64,000 nt of DNA from the NCBI GenBank assembly GCA_949152475.1, contig OX424563.1, positions 13,551,001 through 13,615,000 on the forward strand, read 5' to 3'. The stretch comes from Terebella lapidaria. Lineage: Eukaryota > Annelida > Polychaeta > Terebellida > Terebellidae. The position numbers and the translations under genes are program-made. This document shows, piece by piece, positions 1 through 9,983 of this stretch; position 1 is the stretch's first letter, and each line of letters begins with the position of its first letter. The notes beneath the pieces were generated by a model. The model saw only the letters and a list, made by a program, of their open reading frames with translations. It had not been told where the DNA came from and ran no database searches.

Positions 1-3000
1 CGGTTCCCAGAATTGGTGATCGTTCCAGGCTCCAAAATGTCCATGGCCACCCTTTCTAGCCGATCGCCTACCGGTAGATTTCCCATGGGGTGGTACTTGG
101 GCCCCGGTCGCGGCTTTCTCCCACTACACTTCAGGCACTCCCGGCACCAACGCTCCACGTCCTTCGTCATACCCGGCCAGTACATTCTCGCTTTTAGTCG
201 GTGGACTGTTTTGATGACTCCCTGGTGGCTCATCAGCTTGCCGGTGTGGACCTCCTTCATGACGGCGCGTCTCAGGACCTGTGGAACGACCAGTTGATGG
301 ATTGGTGCGTTCTGGCAAGCCGCTTGGTACCGCCGGTACAGAAGCCCATCACGTAGCTCCAGCTGGTCCCACTGTTGCCACAGAGTCTTCATTTGCTGAC
401 TTTTTGTTCTGACTTCGGGCCATGCAGGTCTCTCAGTGAAAATATTCTTCCACCCGAGGATGCCTCCAACTTCAGGGTCGGCTCGTTGAAGGGTCACTAG
501 GTCCTCCGGGGAATAACCATTCAGGACCTGGGCCTCCGGGGCTCCCTCCATCGGATTCCGGCGTCCTCTCGTAGCCATAGCCCGCGTGACAGCTAGCATT
601 TGTTTGTCTGGATCTCGGATCACAGGGTTGGGGCATGGGTCCAGGAAGGGCTCCTCTCGGCAGCGCATCCACACGTCGGCCGTCGCGCCGATCGCTGCTC
701 CGGCCACAACCTCCGGTCCCAAACCATGCAGTGCGAGGAGCATCATCAGGAGAAACCAAACCCAGGCAGAGGGGCGGAGCTGATGCAGGGTTCTGCAGAC
801 GCTCCTGGCTCCTTCCTCCGTCTGTGGGGGGCTCCGGTCAGGCAGGCATTCCTCGGTCGGCTGGGTAGTCGTCCTCGGGTCCTCCTGGCAGCGCACCTCC
901 CAGATCTGGAATATCCCGACTCCATCTCCGCAATAGTAGTCCTCCGTCCAGGGCTCCACAGGGACCTCCCGCAAGATGTTAACTTGAGGTCCTCCGGGGC
1001 TCCATCCTTCTCCGCTGATCGGTGGAAGCAGATCCTCGTCAGAGAGGTCCTCCAGGGGTAGGGGACACTCCTCCTGAGTCGGACAGGCCTCCTCTTCTCC
1101 TTCGGGTCTTGTGGTGTGGCGAGGGGCGGGACAATCCGGTCTCCGGCACTGTCGGCATCTGGACATCCCGTCTGCATTCCCGTGTTGTACTCCCGGTCGG
1201 ACCTCACACCTGAAGGCGTAGCTGGCGATGCGAGCTGCCCATCTAGCGATCATTCCTTCCGCATCCCGAAAGTTCAGTAGCCACTTGAGAGAGGCGTGGT
1301 CGGTTCGTAGTAAGAACGCTCTCCCCCACAAGAAATGTCTGAAATGGTGTATCATACTGACGACGGCCAGGAGCTCCCGCTTGGTGGTGCAGTAATTCCG
1401 CTGGGTGTCCCTCAGGGTTCTGGAAGCATAGGCGATCACCCGCTCTCGTCCGTCCTGCACTTGGGATAAGACGCCTCCCACTCCGTAGCCGCTAGCATCA
1501 GTATCTAAAATAAATTCTTGGTCCATGTCAGGGTACACCAGCAGGGGGTGCTCGGTCAGGGGTTGACGCAGCGCCTCGAACGCCTGCTGATGAGCCTCGC
1601 TCCAATGGTAGTTGACTTCCTTCTTTAACAGGTGGTTGAGGGGTCCCGCTCGGGTGGCAAAGTCAGGGATGAATCTGCGGTAGTACCCCACGAACCCAAG
1701 GAAGCTCCTTAGTTCTGTCAAGGTGGTCGGAGGAACCATTTTTGTTACAGCTTCGACCTTGGCAGGGTCGCACTGGATGCCTCGGTCGGACACGACATGG
1801 CCCAGGAAGTTGACCTGTTGTCGAAACAGCTCACACTTGGCGGGTTTCAGCTTCAGCCCGGCAGCCTGCAGTCTCCGGAACACGTCCTCGAGGTTGTCCA
1901 CGGCTTCTTGGAAAGTCTTTCCAAGACAGACGACATCGTCCAAATAAATTAGACAACGCTTCCATTGGAGTCCCCTCAGTGCCAGCTCCATTAGACGTTC
2001 AAAAGTAGCCGGGGCCGTCGCCAATCCAAACGGCATCACTTTAAATTGATAGAGTCCACTACGGGTAGTGAACGCCGTCTTCTCCTTGTCCCTGTCGTCC
2101 ATCTCGACCTGCCAGTAACCACTAGCCAAGTCTAGCGTCGAAAAATATCGTCCTCCTGACAAGGTATCAAAACTCTCGTCGACTCGAGGCAGGGGGTACG
2201 CATCCTTCCGGGTGACATCATTTAGACGGCGGTAGTCGACGCAAAATCTCAGTGCACCATCCTTCTTTTTCACTAGCACGATGGGAGACGACCATGGACT
2301 GTCGCTTGGCTCCACAACGTCAGCTTTCAACATCTTGTCGACCTCGTCCTCGATCAGCTCTTGTTGGTAGTACGGGGCTCTCCTCAGAGGCTGCTTGATC
2401 GGGGGGTGATCTCCCGTGTCGATGACGTGTTTCGCCAGGGACGTCCGGCCCAACCTCCCATCTGGTCCCATAAAGACCTGCTGGTGGCGTCGAAGGAGAT
2501 CGCTGACGACCTCCACCTCCTTTTCCGTCAAGTTCGGATGCATTCCCTCCAGGAGCGGTTCTAAATGCTCCGGGCACTCTGGTGTCTTCGTCGACGATTC
2601 TGCGTGCATGGCGTGCACTCTGGTTTCGGGCTGCTCAGGCATCCGGTTCCGCCACTTGGTGGAGTTTGGTGTAAGGGGCTCATGCTCCCTCCCGCTCTCC
2701 TCCCGGTACCACTGTTCCCTTTTAGGTTCATTCTGGGTTGTTTTCCCTCCATCGGGACGAAATCCTAGGTCGATCACGGCCTCTATTCCGTGAAGCTCGG
2801 CTAGGATGGTCCCCATCAGCACAGTGCAAGCTCCAGCGCCGGCGTTCAGAAGTACCACCGGTACCAGGCGTCCTCGGGGTCGTACCAGGGCTCGTCCCAC
2901 TACGAGGGGGTCGTCCTCCAACGGCTCTCTTGCGGACTGCACGAGGCCGGCCTTCGGAACTCCTCCCTCACTTCCTGTCAGCTTGAGGTCCACCATCATC

Positions 3001-3628
3001 TCTGAAAAGGGTGGCAAGACGACCGTCTCCTCCGTCACCAGTGTGTAGACGGCGTCCTCGTGGCCCGAGCTCATCACTACGGTAGTGTCGCCCACCTGCC
3101 ACTCGCCCTTACGCAGATCCAGCTGTCCCCCAATCTGTTGAAGTACATCAAGCCCCAACACTCCCGGGATCCCTAGTTTGGCTACCAGTACATCTGCCGA
3201 CACGAGTCGTGTGCCCAGTAGAAGTTGAACTGTCATCTCTCCTTGAACCTGTAAGTAGTCTCCGGTTGCTGCCCGTAACCTTATTCTCGTCTGCCTTATC
3301 ATTGCTTTATGTTCGTCATCCATTTGGTCGAAGAGACACTCGTCCAGAACGGTGGAAGAGGCACCCGTGTCCACCAACATACGAGTCGCCTTCCCCATAA
3401 CGTGGCACGCCGCATACCACGCCAATGTGCCCCGGGCACCGGCTGACAGCGACACCACCTGGCCATTTCTGTCAATCTTAAGAGAGCTGCCACTCTCCTC
3501 AGGGACGCCGCCCTGGATAAGTACTGAGTCGTCCACCCACAGTGATGCACCACCCTGGTCCTCTCTGTCAGTCTTAAGGGAATCACTCCCCTCGGAACCG
3601 CCGCTCCGGATAAGAGTCGTCCACCAGC
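1..3628 (-). CDS. pol: pol polyprotein: protease, reverse transcriptase, RNase H, integrase N-terminus (partial)
   Basis: The frame is open from about 3628 to base 1. The protease active site is LVDTGASS (near 3375). RT shows LRFCVDYRRLND (about 2240), a PFGLATAPATF stretch (about 2030) and the catalytic YLDD (near 1940). RNase H begins FILDTDASGYG (about 1500) and shows TTKRELLAVV and LLRTDHASL. A long linker follows, with an unusual hydrophobic stretch (about 765-655). The integrase zinc finger is an H-H-C-C array (about 270-130), and the first catalytic Asp sits in RVAMDILEP (about 45). The protein copies element RNA into DNA and inserts it. A five-base deletion at about 3618 breaks the join to the upstream segment; the rest of the frame looks intact. 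Confidence 0.92.
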
Positions 3629-4116
3629 AATAGCTGCTGCGCTGGCCCCTTGGTCATTCCGCTCCACCGGCCCTCCGTCTCCTCTTTCACGGCCGCTTGT
3701 GGTTCAGTTGCATGGGGGGGTCCCTGCTGTTTCGCAGCCTCCAGCCTCAAGGTTGTAACCTGTTGGTTCTCCTTGCTGCTAGCAGAAACCTCGTTGATGT
3801 CTCCGTGGGTCCCCAGACGCTCCACGGCTCCATCGGTCTGCATTTCGTCGACGTCTCCGCGGGTCATTAGACGCTCCGCGGCTCCATCAGTTTGCTGTAC
3901 ATTGGCACTCCCGTCTGTGTTGACAGGCTTGCCCTCCAAATAGTCGAGAATTCGATCCTCGAGCTCCTCCTGTGCCCATCCAGTTACTTCGGATGCACAC
4001 CGGAAAAACCTATTAAAAATCTGTGAAACTAAAAATTCCCCCCTGGCAATGTGTTCTTCACGTCTTCGTCGAGCTTCTCGCCTGTGAAGCCGTGCACACA
4101 CCTGCCAATGGCCCAT
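3583..4116 (-). CDS. gag-pol linker / N-terminal part of pol (open segment ahead of protease)
   Basis: This 177-residue open frame begins at an ATG 23 bases after the gag stop and lies in the -1 frame relative to gag. It starts MGHWQVCARLHRREARRRRE, is acidic and Gln/Glu-rich further on, and has no domain I recognise. Near its end (3625-3610) it reads LLLVDDS and then leaves frame. The downstream protease frame contains a second, related VDDS...LI segment about 30 codons later, which shows this segment once read into the protease. It is best read as the start of pol, expressed by -1 frameshifting or reinitiation. Confidence 0.6.
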   Translation of the reverse strand: MGHWQVCARLHRREARRRREEHIARGEFLVSQIFNRFFRCASEVTGWAQEELEDRILDYLEGKPVNTDGSANVQQTDGAAERLMTRGDVDEMQTDGAVERLGTHGDINEVSASSKENQQVTTLRLEAAKQQGPPHATEPQAAVKEETEGRWSGMTKGPAQQLLLVDDSYPERRFRGE

Positions 4117-4139
4117 ACGGTTGGGGGCTGGTATGAGCC

Positions 4140-6643
4140 CTACTGGTTTTCCGACTCCTCGTCTGTCAAACTGTTCCGCTCACCAATCTCCTCGATTAGT
4201 CGACTCAAGCGCTCCTCCTTGGTCCGAGGTGGCGGCCGATCTGGACACTGGTACTTCCGATGACCCGGCTTCCCACAGTACCAACAGTCATCTGGTCCCG
4301 GCCTAGCGCTTGGTCCCTTGTTCTCAGCAGTGGCGGCCCTCGGCTTGATGGATACCCCCTGCTCACACAGCTCGATTAGTCGATCCAGCTTCCTGTCTTG
4401 GCTCTCAAAGAGCCCCTTGAAGTAGGGAAGTCTGGGTAGACCCGCTACGTTCGGCTGGTTGCTCTGCTGCCCGCTGGTGGTAATCTCGCCTCCCTGCTGG
4501 TTCTTCAACAGCTGTAGGACCCGTCCTAGAGCTGGCTCGGAGTCCTCCGACTCTATGGACATCACTGGCTTCCCAGGCTTGGGTTTGACACATTCGTACT
4601 GGGTCATGAACGCTATGGCCTCCTCCATGGTCTTCATCTTCCTCATGAGCGCCATCACCTTCATGTCCCCATCTGGATGGCCCTTCCAGAAGTGGTCTAA
4701 GGCGATAGCCTCCTGAGCTGCAGAGTTCAGATCCGGATAACCACGGCCGGTCAGTCGCTGCAACTCATAGCCGTACTGCTGGGGTGTCTCTGTCTTCCTG
4801 CGGGTTCTCTGTCCCAAGGTCGCCTTGTAGGACTCCTCCTTGTAGGGTCGAATCGTAGGGTCAGCTTGTCGGTCAGAACGTCGATGTCCCTCCGGTCTGC
4901 AGGACTCAGGCTGGTCAGCATTCGTCGCGCCTCTCCTGTCAAGCTCCCGGCTAAGTAGACGCCCTGTTCCCGCTTGCTCCATCCATTGACCTCTGCGATG
5001 ACGTCAAAGTGGGCCCGGTACACCGGCCACTCTATGGAAGTCCCATCGAACTTGTCAGGGGTCAGCATCTTCCGGTTCCTTCTGCCGTTCTGATTCCAGG
5101 CTGTGCTGTCCTCGGACGACGAGTCCTCCTGCCTCCGTCTCGGCCTAGGGCTTCGTCGGTGCAGCGGCGGTCCCCGCCTCGGTGGTCTCCTCCCCCGTCC
5201 TGGGTAACCATGGCTGCTGTCGGTCCCTCCATCAGATGAAGGCCCCTCATCGCCCGATGATGAGAAAGGGTGCTGTCTCCGGCCTCCCTGGGTGACTGAA
5301 ATAGAAGCTGGATTTCTCCAGGAGGCTGGCTGTCTCGGTTGTCGACTGGGTGAAGACCTCTCTCTTCCGCGAACGCTGTCTTCCGCGAACCCTCCGCGAA
5401 CACTGTCTTCCGCGAACCTTCCGCGAACGGACTCCTCCGCCAACAGCTCCCGAAGAAGTTCTTCCGCGAACAGGCCTCCTCCGCGAACGCCGTCTTCCGT
5501 GAGTCTTCCGCGAACGGGCTCGTCCGCCAAGATGTCTCGGAGACGTCCCTCCACAAAAGATGCACGTCCGCGAACGCCATCTTCCACGAGTCTTCCGCGA
5601 ACCGGCTCATCCGCGAATGGTCTTCCCCGTCTACTCTGAAAAACTGGAAAGGAAGATTGGTCGCCTGGATCACTCCTTTCATCGAGCCGCCGTCTGGGTG
5701 AAGACTCCTCTCTTCCGCGAACACTCTCTTCTGCGAGTCGTCCTCGTCCGCGAACGTGGTCGTCCGCGAAGGGCCCTCCCCGGTCACAAGCGTCCTCGTC
5801 ACCAAAGACTCCCCCTCGCCCACGAGCCCGTTCATCCACGAAGGATCCCCGGCTGCAAGCGTCCCTGTCGCCGAAGAATGCCTCTCGTCCGCGAATGTTC
5901 TCTTCCGCGAAAAGTCCTCTCCCTCTCGAGCTGCTCTCTTGGGTCGGAGCCCAAGTAACCCGTCCTCCAGTCACTCCCGTTTGTCGACTCGTCACACCAG
6001 ACCGCTGCCCTGTTGCACCAGACTGCTGCTGGGACTGGTCCCAAAGCCGTCTCAATGCTGCATTCTCTGGAGGTGCCACACTTGGACTCTGCTCCGGTAG
6101 CTGTAGCCGATCCCTCTTCGCCCAGATTTCGCCGTCCTCCCCGTCCAGATTGACGTATTCCGGTTCCAGCACTCGTCGGAACTCGGGGCCCCTCCTAACG
6201 CTCTCAAGGTAGATTGACCTCTCCCTGTCTCGATCGTGCTGCCACCCAGAGTCGTGTCTGAAAAGAAAACGGTTGTGGGGTGTCTGGCTCCGGGGTCTCT
6301 GTTGACTAGTCGACTGGCCCATGGAAGGTCTCGACCTCCCTGGTTGCTCCTCACTCGTCGAAACGTCCCGTCTACCCCTGGCTGTGAAGCTGCTCTTCCG
6401 CGAACGGTCGTCTTCCGCGAACGTTGTCTTCCGCGAACGGTCGTCGGCCTCTTCCGCCAAGGTCGTCTTCCGCGAACGGTGGTCGTCCGCGAACGTCTTC
6501 CGCGAACGGTCGTCTTCCTCTTCCGCAAAGGTCGGCTTCCGCGAACCGCTGTCTTCCTCGTCCGCAAGTGAGGCCGTCCGCGAAGAGTCTTCCTCTTCAC
6601 CTCCTGTCTTCCCTGGGGCAGTTTCGTCGTTTTCGCCGGACAT
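4140..6643 (-). CDS. gag: gag polyprotein of the gypsy element (one frameshift)
   Basis: The start chosen is the ATG at 6643, the first after the primer site. The N-terminal 500 or so residues are unusually long, charged and repetitive, built from variants of FAEDSVRGR and SRKTTFAEE. Next comes a capsid-like segment beginning near KMLTPDKFDGTSIEWP (about 5080), then a nucleocapsid zinc knuckle CWYCGKPGHRKYQC near 4260 (CX2CX4HX4C). Gag packages the element RNA in cytoplasmic particles. The frame changes near 4850: the capsid is open in one frame to 4751, while its continuation (from YKEESYKATLG) and the zinc knuckle lie in another, open to the TAG at 4140. A one-base loss explains this. The copy is probably not functional unless that is an assembly error. 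Confidence 0.85.
5380..6600 (-). repeat. Intragenic 15-base repeats in gag (two clusters, 5380-6010 and 6385-6600)
   Basis: The plus strand shows dozens of TCTTCCGCGAACG-type units, spaced mostly in multiples of three. The gag frame stays open and encodes RGRFAED, VRGRLVEDG and SRKTTFAED peptides. The motif is the one repeated in the LTR U3. The two clusters use different phases of the same unit. Confidence 0.85.
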
Positions 6644-6684
6644 GAGTGATGCTGAGGTTCGTTCCCTGGCAGTAGACCCTCGGG

Positions 6685-6703
6685 GATCCTGGTCACGGCA
6701 CCA
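6685..6703 (-). promoter_or_regulatory. Primer-binding site, tRNA-His type
   Basis: The minus strand reads TGGTGCCGTGACCAGGAT directly after the predicted LTR. TGG is the complement of the tRNA CCA tail, and TGCCGTGAC is complementary to the acceptor stem of animal tRNA-His as I remember it; the match appears to extend through 18 bases. It separates the LTR from gag and rules out the upstream TTG (6745) as the gag start. Confidence 0.75.
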
Positions 6704-7260
6704 AGTTGTGACGTTTGGTAATGACTTGTTTTCGGTGTGGCCCAAAAAACCTGGTTTCTCTGATCGTATAGACTTTATGTAACTCCCGCTCGTTGTGATT
6801 CGAGAGCCGTCACTAAATTGGTGTCCCCCAACGCTGGTGTATCATCACTCCGTATCTTACCGGCTTCACTTAGGCAAGAAGCAACTCAGATGTAAATAAA
6901 TTGAAGATTTATATACATCAAATCAACTTACAATTGTATGGCTGGTCACCCACGTGACGTACAAATATGAAGTTCAGACATGGAGCACTGTATGATCACA
7001 TTTCAAAAATAAATAGTGCACGAGGGCACAACTAAAAAGAGTTCTTAGCCGGCGGCGTCTCTCTGTCCCTTCCCGTTGAAGTTTCCCGTCCCGTTTAGTC
7101 GAATGGTTTCTCCAGGTAGTCGGTCTAATCCCGGTTGACTCTAAGGCCCTGAAGAAGGAGTCGTCCGCACGGAGTTCGTCGAGTCCCTTGGCTGTGGCGG
7201 TGACGATCTCCCCACGGTCGATGTCGCTGTTGCAGTGCTCTCAGAGCGGCCGTCCGCTCT

Positions 7261-7271
7261 CCCTTATATAG
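7261..7271 (-). promoter_or_regulatory. TATA box of the gypsy LTR promoter
   Basis: The minus strand reads CTATATAAGGG. It lies about 330 bases inside the predicted LTR and immediately downstream of the U3 repeat block, which is where an RNA polymerase II promoter is expected. Transcription would begin near 7240-7230. Confidence 0.7.
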
Positions 7272-7284
7272 CCAGGGTGGCTGC

Positions 7285-7530
7285 GCGCGCATCTTCGTCC
7301 GCGAACGTATCTTCCGCACTCTTCTCCACGTGGTGAAGACTGCGTCCGCGAACGGTTCTTCCGCGAAGGCTCCTCTTCCGCGAACGGTGCTTCCGCGACT
7401 GATGCTTCCGCTGACGATGCTTCCGCAATCGTGCTTCCGCGAACGGTTCTTCCGCGAACGATGCTTCCGCTGATGATGCTTCCGCAATCGTGCTTCCGCG
7501 AACGGTTCTTCCGCGAACGGTGTCTTCGCA
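7285..7530 (-). repeat. U3 tandem repeat block, units of GCTTCCGCGAACGGT type
   Basis: On the plus strand, variants of a 15-base unit (GCTTCCGCGAACGGT, with variants such as GCTTCCGCTGATGAT) occur in tandem. A larger stretch of about 65 bases is itself duplicated near 7435-7525. On the element strand each unit contains TTCGCGGAAG. The position directly upstream of the TATA box is that of an LTR enhancer. The same unit is expanded inside gag. Confidence 0.85.
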
Positions 7531-7601
7531 AGTGGACTTTGTAGATCACGTGACCGTTCCTAACGAACGTTTCAGCGCGGCAGTTGCATGGTTTTGTTAC
7601 A

Positions 7602-7965
7602 CACATATTCCATCTTAGAAATCAAATGCTTGTCGATACAGTTTGGATATGTTTTATGAACATAAAATAAGTCAGTTAGTGGACATCTTTTGGTGACCAT
7701 CAACTTGACCTCATGTGAAGGTTAGTGGTAAATCTCAATTTCACGTCCGAACTAAACTGATTAGGTTGACATCTGCTTACGGAACGACTTCAACAATCTA
7801 AGGTTTGTATTATTATGACGTGATGGTGGATGTGAGTATCATCCTATTATTACCAATTCAACCAAATTTTGATGATACCAAAAAAAAACAAAATCTAACA
7901 TTATGGAATAATAACAAAGCTCGGCAAAAAAAATTCCCAAAAGGATAGGAAAGGTTACCCCTAGG
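7602..7965. other. Intergenic AT-rich flank
   Basis: This segment lies between the gypsy LTR and the next repeat element. I see no coding frame, RNA gene or repeat beyond short A-runs. Confidence 0.6.
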
Positions 7966-9468
7966 AAAGGTTACCGGACAATATATATTTTAGGTATTAA
8001 CCTTTTGTCCCGTGACCTTGAAAATAAGGTCATTGGTCAATTCAAGGTCATGAGAATGTTCAGCATATATCATTTCTAGTATACATGTTCACAATTGATT
8101 CCCAAGCTGTAAAGTCGATAATAAGTGAGATATTAGCCATTTTGTCCTGTGACCTTGAAAATGAAGTCAAAGGTCTAATTCAAGATCATGACAATAATCT
8201 GCATATATCATTTCCTATATGTTCATAATTGATTCCTAAGCTGTAAAGTCGATAAGAAGTGAGATATTAGCCATTTTGTGCTCTGACCTTGAAACTGAGG
8301 TCAGGGGTCAAATTCAAGGTCACGAGAATATTCAGCATTTATCACATGCTATGAATTTATCTGAAACTACAAACAGTAGGAACACACAGTGATTTCCGAC
8401 AGTGTGATAACCTTTGCCGGAAACATCATGTTTGCACTATTTTTTTCTTCACATTTTGCTTCACATTTCACATATTCACATGATTTGAAAGAACAATGAA
8501 ATCACGAGCGTTCTATGACGTGACAATGAAACATCACGCGATTCAACCTTAGCAACATATAACCATGCTGAAAACGTACAACCACCGTGACGTCATAATA
8601 CAAAGTATTTGACGACCAGATAATCTGCATTGTTTATACTGTTTCCTAGCAACGCATATGTTTACGGGTCTTCGATCTGCTCAGTACAAGGGTCCTTGAG
8701 TACAATCAAGGATTGTAAGAAGTTCTTGCAATCTTTGGTACAATTTCACTCTAATGTACATGGTTTGGGTTTCCAAATATTTCAGAATCATAAATTCATA
8801 GCATGTGATAAAAACAAAACCTGTTTCGTGTGTTTTCCAGCACACGGGAAAGATCTCGTTTGAACTGGCGGAAGAACATCAGAAAGCACTCGACCTTCGG
8901 TCTCGTGCTCTCTTGTATTCTTCCGCCAGTTCAAACTCAATCTTTCCCGTGTGCTGGAAAACACACTCACCTAGTTTTGTCATTATATCATTTCCTTTAT
9001 GTCCACAATTGATCCGTATTGTCTAATATCAATTTTAAGTGAGATATTAGGCATAATGTGTCCCATTATAAAACATAGGACAATTTAACATGGGAACGTC
9101 CCATTTGGGCCGGGTTTGGGCCGAAATGGCCCACTTCGAGCGATTCAAGGGCAACGAAACCTATACACATAACAGAGGTATATACGAGGAGTGTTATGCA
9201 TCAATAAGAAGAAAAGTTACTGAACAGATTTTGAGAAGACGACCATCAAAGTCGAAAATTGGCCATTTTTCGTAAAAAATGGCCGCCATTTTGACATAAT
9301 AGCGAAAACAAAAAAAATACCTCCTTTTTGAAATATTTTTAGGCATTTTTGTGCAAAATTTCAGAAATATTTGACCGTAAACTTTAAACATAAACATGTA
9401 GATAGACGACGGACGACGGACGCATCGCCATGCCATTAGGTTATCGGACCAAAGGTCCGGTAACCTAA
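7966..9468 (+). mobile_element. Non-autonomous repeat element, copy 1 (AGGTCA-rich internal repeats, terminal hairpin)
   Basis: The left end reads AGGTTACCGGA (7968-7978) and the right end TCCGGTAACCT (9456-9466), an inverted pair. The right end also folds on itself (TTAGGTTA..CGGACC/GGTCCG..TAACCTAA). Inside are about three degenerate copies (8010-8370) of a 130-odd-base unit with TGACCTTGAAA and TTCAAGGTCA. A unique segment follows, with CCCATTTGGGCC and GGCCGCCATTTT, then a GACGGACGACGGACG tract. A second copy is at 30434-31840. Copy 1 is interrupted by a foldback (8829-8966). There is no transposase; the plan recalls the bivalve pearl / Helentron-like elements. Confidence 0.75.
8829..8966. 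repeat. Foldback (hairpin) element of about 138 bp
   Basis: Two arms of about 49 bases (8829-8877 and 8918-8966) are inverted copies with about three mismatches; the outer part is TGTTTTCCAGCACACGGG and the inner part TTTGAACTGGCGGAAG. The middle (AGCACTCGA..TCTCGTGCT) also pairs, so the whole unit folds into one long hairpin. It sits inside the AGGTCA-rich element, so it arrived later. It resembles a short MITE; a structured RNA source is possible but unsupported. Confidence 0.8.
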
Positions 9469-9742
9469 TTACCGTGAGACACACAGACGTCATCAGGGAC
9501 AGACAGTGTGTGGAATGTAGTTGTTTGTACTGTACACCCGATGAAATTAGTGTACATGCCCAATAATCTTCGAAATCCGAAACAAACCTTATGGTATGAA
9601 CGTAAGACCAATGCAAAAGTATATAAGAAATGACATATGAAGTATCTTTTTTGGTGACATTGGATAATAATAATAATGTCATAAGATGGTCCTCGAATAT
9701 CACCACCTGCATGATTCGCACTATGATAATAATGAAATCTAT

Positions 9743-9860
9743 CACAAACGTCAGATATGCAAGATTATTTGTTGGTGGTGCAAATCAACCTGGACCCAAA
9801 TCACAAACGCCAGATATGCAAGATTATTTTTTGTTGGTGGTGCAAATCAACCTGGACCCA
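9743..9860 (+). repeat. Tandem duplication of about 59 bp
   Basis: Two adjacent copies (from 9743 and from 9802) share CAGATATGCAAGATTATT and GGTGGTGCAAATCAACC with only a few differences. No coding role is apparent. Confidence 0.8.
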
Positions 9861-9940
9861 ATATCAAGTATGCTGTTTTCCGAGCGATCAGAATTACCGG
9901 CAGTCCGTGAAGGTCGTATTCACCAAATAAAAATTGACTT

Positions 9941-9983
9941 GTGGTGCAAGGTATGGTTTGTTTGGTCACTAACCTTGCACCAC
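9941..9983. repeat. 12-bp perfect stem-loop
   Basis: GTGGTGCAAGGT (9941-9952) and ACCTTGCACCAC (9972-9983) form a perfect 12-bp stem with a 19-base loop. It lies in otherwise featureless DNA. Confidence 0.7.

Larger units (their letters stand above)
1..7601 (-). mobile_element. Ty3/gypsy LTR retrotransposon, 5' LTR to start of integrase; 3' end outside window
   Basis: The minus strand carries, in order, a long terminal repeat (7601-6707), a primer-binding site (6703-6685), gag (from 6643), a linker ORF, and pol with aspartic protease, reverse transcriptase, RNase H and the first part of integrase, which is still open at base 1. The order protease-RT-RNase H-integrase is that of the Ty3/gypsy group. 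Integrase catalytic core and 3' LTR lie beyond the left edge. The copy is damaged by one indel in gag and one at the start of pol, yet RT, RNase H and the visible integrase are open, so it is a fairly young insertion. GC content is clearly higher than in flanking DNA. Confidence 0.93.
6707..7601 (-). repeat. 5' LTR of the gypsy element (about 895 bp)
   Basis: Boundaries are inferred. On the minus strand the 3' end is placed at ...CACA, three bases before the primer site at 6703. The 5' end is placed at TGTAAC (7601), giving the usual TG...CA ends; TGTGTAAC (7603) is also possible. Inside lie a U3 repeat block (7285-7530), a TATA box (7271-7261) and, just after it, a 7-bp hairpin (7260-7243, AGAGCGG/CCGCTCT) near the expected transcript start. 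No AATAAA is seen on the minus strand between the TATA box and the LTR end. The second LTR needed to confirm the ends is outside the window. Confidence 0.68.

Noticed and set aside
4840..4865. Programmed -1 frameshift to explain the frame change within gag
   Set aside because: The site (GACCCTAC) is no slippery heptamer and lies inside the capsid, far from the gag-pol junction. A one-base deletion is simpler.
7125..7606. Two minus-strand open frames of about 120 codons in the LTR
   Set aside because: They run through the 15-base U3 repeat, which is open in several frames. They begin at non-ATG codons or inside the LTR and echo gag peptides only because of the shared unit.
7990..8360. CRISPR array suggested by regular spacing of TTCAAGGTCA units
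   Set aside because: The units and the sequence between them are both repeated, so this is a minisatellite in animal DNA without spacers or cas genes.
8630..9026. Short plus-strand open frames near 8630-9026
   Set aside because: They cross the foldback element and read its two arms. The apparent protein repeats are the inverted repeat in different frames.
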